From: Hydractinia symbiolongicarpus
Taxonomy: Eukaryota; Cnidaria; Hydrozoa; Anthoathecata; Hydractiniidae
Direction: 5' to 3'
Assembly (NCBI RefSeq): GCF_029227915.1
Contig: NC_079879.1
Location: forward strand, 18,288,001-18,352,000
DNA: 64,000 bases
The notes beneath the pieces were generated by a model. It saw only the letters and a list, made by a program, of their open reading frames with translations. It was not told where the DNA came from and ran no database searches. How positions within the stretch are numbered: position 1 is the stretch's first letter; the number at the start of each line of letters is the position of its first letter. Positions 23,307 to 34,656 of the stretch are shown here, one piece after another. A program made the translations under genes and the position numbers.

Positions 23307-23746
23307 CTATGGAATATGATATTAATAAGCAGCAACATAATTAAGAAAAAAAAAATACTAAATGAAACTATTAAATGTCACTATTTAAAAGAGACCAGCT
23401 GTAAGGCCCATAGAAAAAATCTATCTTAAAAAGAATAATAAGTTCAAACATATTTTTTTAAATAAAATGTTGGATAGTGGATATACTGTTTCTCAGTTTA
23501 CGCTAAATTACTAAAATAATAAATTATAAAACGTTCTTTAAAACATATACAGAAAAAAAAATTAGACGCTGCAATGTTCTAATAACTGTTACAATGCGGC
23601 AGCAATTATTTTTCCATGTTTAAACTGCAGTATTATGAGTATTGCACTGTCTTTAAAAAAGTTATAAGCTACAACACATAAAAACAAGCATTGGCTTAGT
23701 ATCTTTTATTATCAGATCTAGTATTTTTTTTAAAAAAAATTCTTAC

Positions 23747-24973
23747 CTGGGGACTTTTCGATCAAAAAGTTGGTTAACATTTCATGTTTGTGGCGCTTTG
23801 AAATGTCTAATGCCAAATCCCCTTTGTTATCTCTGAGCATTAATATGTTAGAATCTAATGCAGTCAGCTTGTCCACAATATTTAGGTCAGCTCCAACTAC
23901 AGCACAATAATGAAGGGCAGTCCTTCCAGCGTCATCAGTAACAGTCACATCAATTCCTGGTAAATCTAGCAATAACAACAACATCTCAGGTGCTCTTATC
24001 ATAGAACAATAATGCAGTGGTGTTTTTTTTGTCTCATCTTTTTCAAATAACTGAATGCCAGGGTGATTTAGTAGAACTTTCAAAGCTTCAGTATTTTCTG
24101 CAAATTTGGCAACATAGTGTAATGCAGTCTTATTGTCGTTGTCTTTTATATTAACATCTATATTTTTATGTTCAAGAAACTTATTCATCATTTTTGCTTT
24201 GTTCTTTTTGCTACACACATAATGAAATGCAGTCTTGCCACACTTATCCTTGGCATTTATATCAATTGGAGAACTTAAAAGTTCATCAACAATCGCCTCT
24301 TTTGTCGATCTAGAAGTAGCTATATGTAAACAGGTTTTGCCACTATTGTCCCTGATATTCACATCAACTTTGTTTCTTTTTAACAGAAACTTTAGTACTT
24401 CGCCCCTGTTAGCTTTCATTGCAGCATAATGTAATACAGTAAACCCTGACTCGTCTTTTATATCCAAGTTAACATCTTTTCTTACTAAGCATTTTATAAT
24501 GTCAAACTTGCAGGTTTTAAAAACAGTATAATGTAGTGGAGTTTTATTAAACTTATCAACAATGTTAACATCGCAACTATTCATGTTCACTAATTTACTA
24601 ATTATCTCAACTTTATCATTTGTCAAAGGCCAAGCATGTTTTACAGCAAGATGGAGTGGGGTCCGTCCATCAATGTCTTGCAGATTAATATCTACCTGCC
24701 CACTATTTACCAATATTTCTATCATTGATTTAATATCACCCTTCAGGTCGTCCTTTAAATTTATACAGGCAATATGTAATGGAGTTTGCTTGTAATCATC
24801 CTGAATGTTAACATCGACTGTGTGTTGTGATACTATCCTTCGAAAACTTTTCACAACATCTTTTTGTTCGGTTTTTGATGCCAGGGTAACAAGATGGTGC
24901 AATGTTGTTTTTCCACCTTCAAACTGCAAATTGAAATTACAATCTGTATTGTTCTGATAACCACACTCTTCAT
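23747..24973 (-). CDS. Ankyrin-repeat exon of gene A (first large)
   Basis: Phase-1 exon of 1227 bases (409 codons), acceptor TTTTTTAG, donor GTAAGA. About eleven ankyrin repeats with strong consensus, for example QTPLHIACINLK, RTPLHLAVKHAW, KTPLHYTVFKTC, FTVLHYAAMKAN, KTCLHIATSRST, KTAFHYVCSKKN, KTALHYVAKFAE, KTPLHYCSMIRA and RTALHYCAVVGA. The first residues (EECGYQNNTDC) precede the array. No upstream exon was identified with confidence; the candidate at 27282 has a cryptic phase-1 donor that would fit. Cytosolic placement is inferred from lack of membrane segments in the recognised exons. Confidence 0.85.
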
Positions 24974-27058
24974 CTAAAAAAATAAAATAAAATTTTATAT
25001 GAATTGAAGATTTGTGCACAGAAGATTACTGAAAAACAGAAAACAACGGAAAGTAAAGGAAATAAAAATAATTATTATTAAACATTATTTTTGTGCTATT
25101 GCAAACATTTGATTTTAAACTGACTTGTATCAATTGGCTTGTATGAAAGTAGTAATAAACCAAGTCGCAGATCCCGTGTTATAGGTCATTGGCGAAAAAA
25201 TTTAAAAAACCTGGGACGAGCGAACTAGTGTCATTATTGCCAAAAAAATTATTTTAATCAATTCATCTTTATAATACCTATGCATTTAAAAAGATTGAAT
25301 GACAATAACAGGTCTAAAATTAATGATAAAAGAAAATTTTAAAATTTGCTATTACTTAAATATGACATCATTTATGCAGCTTAATTAAATTTGGAATTTT
25401 TTAAATGTGAATATCTTTAGAATAAAAAAAGTTTTTTAAAAAATTTAAAAAGACTTGTTAACCAACTTTTTGAGCTCTATAACATAAGTCCAACATTATT
25501 TTAAGTCTTTTTTTGTAAAAACTGTATTTTTATTTTTATTCTTGTAGTTTAAAGTCTATATGTTTTATTTGATGCAGAAAACTGAATTTCTTGCTTTTAA
25601 TAATTTAGAAGAAACTAATTATTAGTTAAAATGTCAGGACATTAAATATTTGTCAATAATCACACTCGATTGTGGAAGAAAATCAACTGTGTAGACTCCA
25701 GGTGCTTGTTTATACTACTGTAAAGCGAAAATTTTCACTGTCAGGAATTTTCGTGGCACAAATTTTCACGGGAACTTAATTAATTTTCGTGAAATTCGTC
25801 ACAATATGAGCAATCTCAACATTAAATTCTGGGAAATTCTCTGAATTTCAGTCAATCGTTAAAATATGTTCAGTGAAATTGAAGTAAGCACAATTACTAT
25901 GTTTAAAATAAGTAAAGGTGCAGGTCCAGACGTGTTCTTCCTATTCTTAATCGGAGCAAATCTTTAGAAAATTTTATATCCCTGCACTGATTTTTCACAT
26001 TTTTTACAACATTAACTCTCATGCTTTTCTTTTAGGACATCAAACTCAACATCATGAAGGAACCAAGAACTGTTTTCCCTAAATCTTTCTATGACTTGTT
26101 TGTTTTTATAGGTTTCAGCCATATTATATCACATTGCATGGTATTTACACCTGCCTTGTACTAAAGGCGATTTTCTGTATGTGGTTGATGACAAAGTAGC
26201 AAATTGCACCACATTGTAAGAAAAACTTTGTCAAATAAGAGATCTCTATTAGTGAATGATTCAATTTCTCCAGTTGATCCCAGGATGTTTTGATGGCAAA
26301 ACAAACAGAACATAAGTAGACTTTAATCAAGCCTTTTGTCAAATAATCTGGTAAAAGCAAACTGATCACACACAAGAATGGATGTAGAGGAGATTGTTTT
26401 TTTCACCAATAAAATATTCGTCCCAGGGTAAAGGCAAGGAAATTCAAAATGCGTTTGATTTATTTAAAGAGGATAAAGACAATGATAAACACAGAATTTA
26501 TAACCTTTGTAAAATACTTTGAAATAGTGAGATAAAAATACTGTAAAACATATATATTTAATAAGGGTAAAAATTCTTTCTTATAACTAAATATTTTCTA
26601 GTGCTATTTTCTATGCTTTAGCATTATTTTTTATGTTAAAAGGAGAGTACTAATTCGTAAAATCTAATCTAATCATCTTTTAATATATTGGTGCTAAAGT
26701 GAATACATAATGTAGTTAAAATGGGTGGATTGACTCAGCCTTTGTAAATTGGCCTAAAAATGGTCCTTGGTGGCCCTAAATACCTGTGTGGGGTATGATA
26801 TCAGTTAATTCACCCGTTTTTAAGTTATTTGGCCTCAAACAAATAAGTGCACTGCAATGGCTTTACTAACTTTTATGTTACTGATGTCAATTTTTGTAAA
26901 TTAAAGAACAGTTTTATAGGTGAAATTATAGAAAAGAAAAAAAATCTACTTTGCAAAAGTCAAGCAAGCATAGTTGTTTTATTAATATATACTAGTTGAG
27001 ACCTGTGGATAAATCCACTGAATCACCTGTCCTTAAATACTGCATTTTGTGAGTCTTG
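24974..27058. other. Upstream of gene A; no gene seen
   Basis: AT-rich. A patch at about 25735-25805 repeats TTTTCGTG/TTTTCACG in both orientations, typical of small TIR elements, but ends were not resolved. A minus-strand frame at 26145-26375 (cysteine- and leucine-rich) has no recognised domain. The right end (26983-27058) is a dispersed repeat copy. Confidence 0.45.
26983..27058 (+). repeat. Degenerate copy of ACTAGTCG repeat family
   Basis: ACTAGTTGAGACCTGTGGAT, then AAATCCACTGAATCACCTGT and onward, aligns with the better preserved copy at 48598-48760 (ACTAGTCGTTAGCCCGTAGA, AAAATCCACGAGTTCGCCCG). It stops next to the stop codon of the exon at 27059, so it may supply that gene's 3' untranslated sequence. 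Confidence 0.6.
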
Positions 27059-27282
27059 TTACTGATAAACCAATTTGCACAGAGGAAGACAGACGACGGC
27101 CATTATTATAAAGAAGATAGTTATACCATTTAAGTCTTGAGTAATAGCTTGTTCATTTACAACAGCTTCAATGTTACCAAACTTTAAACTACTCTGTACC
27201 GTCCCTGCACATGTAATTGTTTCAGTGTTGGTTTTACACTCTGTTCCACTGTCGGTTGTTTCGTAAACATTGTTATTAGCAC
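27059..27282 (-). CDS. Exon for membrane protein tail (gene C or alternative end)
   Basis: After acceptor GGTTTAG (phase 1) the frame codes 74 residues and stops. An ectodomain-like part with two cysteines (ECKTNTETITC) and several Asn/Thr residues is followed by a single hydrophobic span GITIFFIIMAVVCLPLC and a short KLVYQ tail: a type I membrane protein end. Nothing upstream was matched to it, so the rest of the protein is unknown. Inside, just before the span, AATG|GTATAA could act as a phase-1 donor; splicing there to gene A at 24973 would replace the span by the ankyrin array. That option is speculative. Confidence 0.5.
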
Positions 27283-30200
27283 CTAAACCAAACACATAAT
27301 ATACTAAATGTTTTTTCTTCTTGCATGCTTCTTGTCAAAGCTTGCAATTGTTGTGTGTTATATTCTTATACACCAGTTGAACTTTACTTTAATACATGCT
27401 GTGAGAACCTTATGTTTCATCATCACCTGGTATTTTTAATAACAGTATTAAAAAAATAATTCTAATTTGTATTCTATCATAATATACATATCAATTATTA
27501 CGAGTTAAGTACTGAAAAAAAAGTACTGAAGTTACATAAAGTAGGAATACAGCACGCACATCAAAATTATAAATAAACTTACTAATTTGATGCTTTTTCA
27601 TAAAAAGCTCCTTACACCAGCATATCAGAAACATGAAAGTAAACATAGCTGCTTTATTTTTTTTATTCCTTCCTACTTGTCATTGATTATAAAAGCTATA
27701 AATGAAGAATTGATAAAGTTCAACAAGAGTATATAACAGTTTATTTACGTCAGTACACATATAACATAATTGAAAAAAGACTGGTCAATCTCAATATCGG
27801 CTTAAAAGACCAATGAATTTTTATTTCTGTTGCAACTACTTCCAATGGCTATTAATTCTCATTTTCTTTAAATTAAGCTATGCCTAGAGATTCAGACTTA
27901 CGGAATGTCTGAAAAATTTCTTACTACTTTACGTATATCATTATACAAACACTACAAACTTTTTTTGTTTTGTAAAATGAAAGCCACACAAAGTACTTCG
28001 ATTCAAATAAAAATTTTAAACCAAACTTTTTACAACAAATGATACAAACTTAAACGAAACGAAAACTAATGAAGTATAAACAAACTTTAAAGGTACCAGA
28101 GTATATATAATTATTTTAACATAAAGCCATATGGCAAAAATTTTTTTAAATGAACTCAATGAATTTAGAACAAAATATAGCTTTGCAGGCCTGGGTGTTA
28201 AATCAATTGCGTATATCTTTATAAAAAATTACTAATTTTCCCTCCAAATCAATGCTGGAAGTACTACTGTTAATTTATGCAAGACACAAAGTTACAACTA
28301 CTTCAAGGGGTGACAGACGTTCACAGACTAAGCTCCATGAGCAGTGAACCCTTAACACCGTGAGGGTGCTACAACAAGCATAAAGCACAAAATATATAAA
28401 GAATATATAAATATATATAGATCTGGAGCTACTTTTACAAGTTGAACTGACTTGAAAGATTTGCATTAGAGATTCTTAATGATATGTTGACTTTTTGTTA
28501 AAACTTCATGGGACTTCATGAGAGTTTTTTGAGATATTTATTTTTTTTCTTGCTCAACGTTACAAATTTTCTTAATAGCTCCAGGTTTTTGTGGCATGTG
28601 ACCCTATTACAAATTTTTTCATTCATAATTTTGCATGTTATCACATAGCTAAGACAATTGAATGAAAAAAATAAAGTGATAAAAATCACTTCTAAGTAAA
28701 TGTTGTAATTTTTCAATTCCACCCAAGACGTTGAATTATGCAGATTCGCTCACACCATTCGAACTATCTACAATTCTATTAGCTTTTAAAGAAATCATCT
28801 CCCCCCCCCCCCTCCCAAAAAATGCCTATTGATTATTATTTCATTAAAATACATAGTTTTCTGTATAAAAAATATATTTACCTCTTCAGTAGCTTAAATT
28901 CGGAAAGTCAACAAGTATAATACAGAAAAGTTTTTATGTTAATTCTATCAGATTGGTCTAAGAAGAAAACCCTTTAAAAAAAATATTTTTACATAAGTTG
29001 TTGATCTTTGCTTTTACGTACAAATAAATTACAATACCCATAGTTATACCTGATTTGGAATAACAATCTGGCAATACTTATAAATATAATATTACTGGCA
29101 ATACTTATAGAAATACTACTTACAGGCCATAATTTTTAAATAATCAAAGCTCAAGGATACTTATGGGTATTACCTTGGGTGATTGCATTGCTCTTATTAC
29201 ATTTTGTTGAATATATAACATGATGAAGACCAATATTCTGTCTAATACCACCAACCCAACATGCTTAGGATAGCCAAGTCATGCTGGGTTGGTGGTATGG
29301 TAAGTCATATATGTCAACAACATTGGTTAAAGCTACAACTAGCTAGCTAGTACTAACCAATGCTAGTGCTAGTGTAGCTAAATATAAAATCCAAGCCAAT
29401 CAACCTTAGCCAGCCAGCTAAACACTGGAAAAAAATATAAACCAGCAATTTTTATAAGCCCATATAAAATAAGTGCCATGTTCTATTTTTTTTACTAAAA
29501 GTTCATAATTTACCCATTTTACAAGTTAATTTGAGAAATAAAAAAGGTAAACAAACTGTATGTGCATCACTTCGAATTGTCAAATTCAAATTGTCTCTAA
29601 ACTAACCTTATTTTCATGTTAGTATGTCTATTCCGGCTGTGTATTTTGCGGAATGGAAATGGATATTGAAATAAGTCTATTGTAAATTATGAATTAAATA
29701 TTGTATTAGATAAATCAGTTGTAGAAAAGGATATTGATGACAAAGATTATTGTCTTAACACCACTTGGAAACTTTCAATAGTTCTGTGTGAAAAAGTAGT
29801 TTAACCGAAAAAACTGTTAGCTTATGAAAGCACACTTTTTAAATTACTATGTTATTGTCCCACCGATTGTTCTACAATTAAAAAAGATCAACAAACAGGT
29901 TCTCAACTTCATTCTGAAACAAACAATTGGGATGTGGACTGGAAGACTTGGGCAATTTGTTCCTTGTGACATCACTTTTTCAGGGATACCATTAACCAAG
30001 TTTAAGTGTTTCGTCTGGATCGTTAATTTAAATTTTTTATTGGATAATGTATATTACCGAATACAAAAAATGATTTGTTGGTCTAGTAAGTAATACAATA
30101 TGAAATGCAAATATAAGATAGTCTGCACCAATAAAATGTCTACGAAGTCTGAGCCTGCTAGCACATCACAATTAATAATGGCTATTCTTTTGTTTGGAAA

Positions 30201-30579
30201 GTGTTAACTAACGCTCCTAATAATTGATTTAAGCGAAAGATACTTCGAGCATTTTATAGATCTTTGAACAAGTTCTGAATGAACAGGTTGAGTTTAAAAG
30301 GTTATTGTTGTAGATATATATCATAACAGAGTCACATAATTTATGACAAAAACTTTTTACGTTTTTTTCACTCAATTAGTTTTTGCGTCTTTTGGGACAC
30401 GTTTTTAAATTTTAGTGTGTATTATCGTAATACAGTTTTTTAGTAATTTATTTTACCTGATGATGCAGTAATATAATACGAAAATCTTCGGATTTTAGTC
30501 GAATATAATATGTTCTAAAATAATTTTTTATTTTCAAATAAGATTGTATCTTTTAAGTTGTTCCACAGAAGTGGAAATC
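27283..30579. other. No host gene recognised
   Basis: AT-rich. 27950-28090 resembles 37735-37880 (shared ATGATACAAACTTAAAC and surroundings), a dispersed repeat. A short C run is at 28800-28812. A hairpin is at 29245-29298. A plus-strand frame at 29824-30093 of 89 codons has no recognised domain. Confidence 0.45.
29245..29298. repeat. 19-bp-arm hairpin
   Basis: ATACCACCAACCCAACATG at 29245-29263 and CATGCTGGGTTGGTGGTAT at 29280-29298 are inverted copies with one mismatch, around a 16-base loop. Confidence 0.85.
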
Positions 30580-31275
30580 TGAACGAAAAAGAATTGTTTG
30601 CCTGTCATGGTCACAAGATATAGTTGTGTGGGTGGGAAATGGGAGATGTGACAGCCTAGGGCTTAGTGTGAAATACTGTAACATTTATGGAGTCAGGTAC
30701 AGGATGTGTCATTGACACTGTCATTTTTCCTGTTACAGAAGTCAATAGTTTGAATAGCATGAAAAAGGCAGGTTTCAAATTGTTAAGAAAATTTAAAAAG
30801 GAAGACAGCATTGTTTTAATGGACATGCATTTCAAATGTTTAAATTAATAAGAGTCGATCCAGAATTTAAGAACATAAGCCATTGTGATTTTGATAAAAC
30901 AATCAGCAAAGCTGCGCAAAAAATTTAGAGAAAGCTTGTTAGAATGGGTTCCCTCAATAGTGAACCATTTTCAGGAAGGGCATAACAGCAGCTGGAAAAA
31001 TCTCTAAGGTGTTCTATAAAAAAAATTGTCAATCATTTATCATACTGTAAATAGGCGTTGCGAACACGATTCTATTTCAATTGAAGAAACTGAGAGGAAA
31101 AAATGGCTGGTGGAAGAGAGTGATAAAATCAAGCATTTGAGAATGCACATTCTAAGATCTCTTGGTGTAAATCAACGAAAAAATTGGTCACCCATAATAT
31201 ATGACAAAAAAAGATGTGATTACCTGAAAGTGATTAAGTGTACACAAAAGGGTGGAAAGGAGAAAAAGGGGTAAA
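30580..31275 (+). pseudogene. Decayed Kolobok-like transposase core
   Basis: Fragments in shifting plus-strand frames match the central part of THAP-bearing Kolobok-type transposases. GNGRCDSLGLSVKY is near 30640, VNSLNSMKKAGFKLL near 30750 and IVLMDMHFKC near 30812. ISHCDFDKTIS is near 30880 and LLEWVPSIVNHF near 30935. This is the catalytic-side region missing from the element at 11142-14281. Several frameshifts and stops make it non-coding. No TTAA/TIR ends were located around it. The match is by motif recall. Confidence 0.6.
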
Positions 31276-31488
31276 TCAAGAAAAAGGGTGAGGACGATGA
31301 GAGATTAAGATGATAGCTACGATATCATCACACAAGGGAAAATATGTCACGATTTTCTTAATTGTTTAATTTACATTCTGCAGTAAAGTGAGTGACTTTT
31401 TCTCTATTTCAAATACCCAGTTTAGTCCCATCATGTAACTGTCATGTTACATTTCTATCTTTCTCTCTCAATCTTGAAAAATTATTCA

Positions 31489-31598
31489 GTCCCTTGTGAG
31501 ATCAGCATAAAGAGAGTCTACTGTACTTGTAAAACCTTTGTACGTCCCTTGTGAGATCAGAATAAAGAGAGTCTACTGTACTTGTAAAACCTTTGTAC
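31489..31598. repeat. 55-bp tandem duplication
   Basis: GTCCCTTGTGAGATCAGCAT and the following 35 bases occur twice head to tail (31489-31543, 31544-31598) with a single difference (C to A). Near identity indicates a very recent duplication. Confidence 0.95.
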
Positions 31599-31864
31599 AA
31601 ATGTCTTTTTGTGTTTTCCTAATATTTTATCTTAGAAATAAAACAATACTTTAACAATTTTCATCAAAACCTTCTATAACTTCTATATACTTCCACTCTT
31701 CAGCCAGCTTAGATACTACATTAGAACCCTCATCCTCGGCTTAAGTTAACATATTTGGTATCTGCTTCAGGACAGTATCTCTGACTGTAGGGACAGTGCA
31801 GGCCATAATTACTTGACACCTGTTAAGACCAAGGTAAAAAACAAGTAAAAAACATGACAGATTA

Positions 31865-32120
31865 TTATAGTTGTAACACCCTCCTTTGTTATGATTATTA
31901 TATAATTTTCGATTATACGCTAGCTAAAATGTAATATGGCAAGACTTTCCCTAAAATAGTGGATACAATTTAGGGAAAATAAAACAAGGTAGAATATGCT
32001 GGACATAACACCCTCCTCCACTATGAATTTTTAAGTATATAATTTTAATGCTGTGAAAGACTTTAAATATTGTAAACTAAACTTTACTCTGTATAGAGAT
32101 TTTCCACTTAGGTTGAAACT
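31865..32120 (+). repeat. Dispersed repeat, copy 1 (CGCTAGCTAAAATGTAATA family)
   Basis: Shares ACGCTAGCTAAAATGTAATA, ACAAGGTAGAATA, TAACACCCTCCTCCA, TATATAATTTTAATG and GAAAGACTTT, in order and spacing, with 39885-40110. The two copies are clearly related but diverged. Confidence 0.75.
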
Positions 32121-33844
32121 TCCACTGTTTTTATTTTTTTTATTTTTTTTGTAACAATAAATCAAAATGCACCAGATAATACAAATGCAGCAATTTACAA
32201 TCAAAAAAGAAGAATCAACTGCAAGTGTTCTTAATTCTAGTGAATAAAAGTCATAAATTTAAGTGGTGCCATAAATCTTACGTAATAGGGTCACATGCCA
32301 CAAAAAGACAAGTACTTTTGGAGAGTAACACAAACTTTTAACAAAAAGTGGATATATCATTGAGAATTTCTCAGCAAATCTTTTAGGTAAGTCCAACTTG
32401 TAAAAGTATACATTGGGTTCCTTTTAATAAACCAATATATATTATAAAAAGACGAATTACGCACAAACATTTGAGACAGTCCCTAACAAAATTAACATCG
32501 ACGTTTACGCCTCATTAACCATGTTAAACTTTTTTTTAGTTTGGCTGTTAAGACATCAAAACTTTTTTTATATTTAACATCAGTGATAAATTGGTGAAGA
32601 AATATTTGAACATTTTGTATAAAATTGAATGTTTTTTCTAAAATATTATAAAGCGATGAAAAAGGCTATTATGCTGATTACATAATTCATTTCTTTGTGA
32701 TTGATTTGTTTAAAAAGTATAGAGAACATTAAAGTCGCCCCCTTTCCTTCATGCTGACACTCTTATGCTCGGCATAACACTGAGACTCGAACAAAAGACG
32801 GAAGACCATTTGGAACTATTTCACAAATCAGTCCGACCTTCATCGTCACGAAGAATACTGCGAGAAGAGTGTGCACCCATGCAAGTTAAATATAACCAGA
32901 ACATGGGAGAGGTTAGGTGTCCTGTACGTTAATACAGCTTTCAGATGAATGTTTTCGTGATGTAATACCAAAGAAAAAGCATGTTGAATAAAGTTTAAAA
33001 AATCTTTTTAAAAGGAGAAGGAGAAATCAATAATGTTTAGAAATATATCTAATGCCAAAAACATATAGCAAATCTGCCAACACACCATCGCACTTGTGGT
33101 TAATACGTTTCACAATCAAAATTCATCTCTATACAGCAATAACCTAACGTTGCAGTAAACAAAAAATAGTTAAGTGTGAATCACACTGGCAAATAATCAC
33201 ATCACACTTGTAAATTAAGCTCACAAGTGCAATTTTTCACACACCATAGCACTCGTAATTTTTTTAGCGGGTGCTTTTTGTAGCTCTGGCATAGTTTTAT
33301 TCAAGAAATGGCCTGGAGTTTCGGCCAGCCAGTCGGCTGTGATGATGATCTTCCACTCACTTAAAAGAAAATAAAGTGTTTCATATCATAATAATACTAG
33401 AGAAAGAAACAATAAAAATTGGATTCGCATATTGAATTTATGAGAATCTAAATTGAATTCGCGAGAGGTAAGAATCATGAGAATCCAACTAGATTTAGTG
33501 GATTTACAAAGTGGTAGTTGCGAGAATCCAAATGGATTCGCGATAGCTATGGTCGGATTTGACAGCCTGTAATTATTATTATTTAACCAATTTTATTTTC
33601 TAAATATAAACAAGTCAAGTGACCAAACAAAGAACAACAAAAAAAAATTCAAAAAGTAAAACCTTGACTTTGAGGTCAAATATTTAGTAGTAGTCGTAGT
33701 AGTAGTATTTAGTAGTATTTATTTTATATATATATACATATATATATATAGTATACAAGGTAATAACTACTTAAAATTTACAAATGGAGGGAGACCTCCC
33801 AATAGTAAAATTAATCAAAGGAAAGGCCACTAAGGTAGGAGATC

Positions 33845-34541
33845 TATATAATAATACGCTAAGTGTGTCTGTGTGTCTGTAACAGGCAAAGTGGATATTG
33901 TCATGTTCCTTTGATGTCGCTGAAAAACTTATGTCTGATTTGTTAATCTATCTGATGTTACGACGAGATGTCAATAACATTGATTTACCGTCATTATCTT
34001 ATAATAAATTAATGAAGCCATTACAATGCATTTAAAACTTTGAGGCCAAATAACTTGGAAACGAGGTGGTGACGTCAATGATTTTTTACCGCGTGGGTAA
34101 CTAGGGACCACTTGGGACCAATTCGGGTAAGTTTCCCAAACCTGGGTCCCAGAATCCGTTTTGGAATGACTGGGTTGATGACGTCATTAAAAAATTTCCG
34201 TAACCGTTTTTTAAAAGTACGCGATCTTATACATTTTCTTGATCAGCGTTTCAAGATTCATACAATGAAGACAACGAGTATACAAACTTCTTAAAAAGAC
34301 TTTGCTGACATCAGCACAATTTTCCAAGCCTTATATCTCACAAACCGTTCATCAAGAGCACATGATCATATACATTTTCTTGACCAGCGTTTTAAGATCT
34401 ACATAATAGAGGCAACGTGAAAAGAAGGTTCTAATTTTTTTTGCGGATGGGTTGCTGACGTCATCAAAACATCTAAAACAACCTATTTTCCATTGTCCTT
34501 CTGACTAAGTGGATTCCTCCACGGGCCTTATCGACTAGTAT
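33845..34541 (-). repeat. ACTAGTCG-family repeat, long reverse copy with TGACGTCA sites
   Basis: Reading minus, the copy begins ACTAGTCGATAAGGCCCGTG at 34541, matching the start of the 48598 copy, and ends near a TCTGT-rich end comparable to that copy's GGACGGACAGACG end. The middle holds two related segments around TACATTTTCTTGATCAGCGT and a GATGGGTTGCTGACGTCATC block also present at 49960-50354. Perfect TGACGTCA palindromes are at 34070-34077, 34179-34186 and 34456-34463. Confidence 0.65.
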
Positions 34542-34656
34542 ATCAATGATTTAAGAACTACAAAAAACAAGTAAATAATGCATGCTGAAAGAAAATAAAT
34601 AAAAATTGATAGAAAAAATTTGGACAATATAAGTAAAGTTGTTTTATTTAGACAAA

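Larger units (their letters stand above)
31281..33844. other. No gene recognised; repeat-rich
   Basis: Contains a tandem duplication (31489-31598) and a dispersed repeat (31865-32120), with GTA/TA microsatellite at about 33690-33752. Around 33420-33550 the string GAGAATCCAA/GGATTCGCGA recurs in both orientations, suggesting a small foldback repeat. Confidence 0.45.

Noticed and set aside
26145-26375. Possible 5' exon of gene A
   Set aside because: The only plausible donor (CAG|GTGTAA) is phase 0 and does not fit the phase-1 acceptor at 24973.
29824-30093. 89-codon plus frame
   Set aside because: No recognisable motif, ordinary AT-rich composition, no splice-phase partner.
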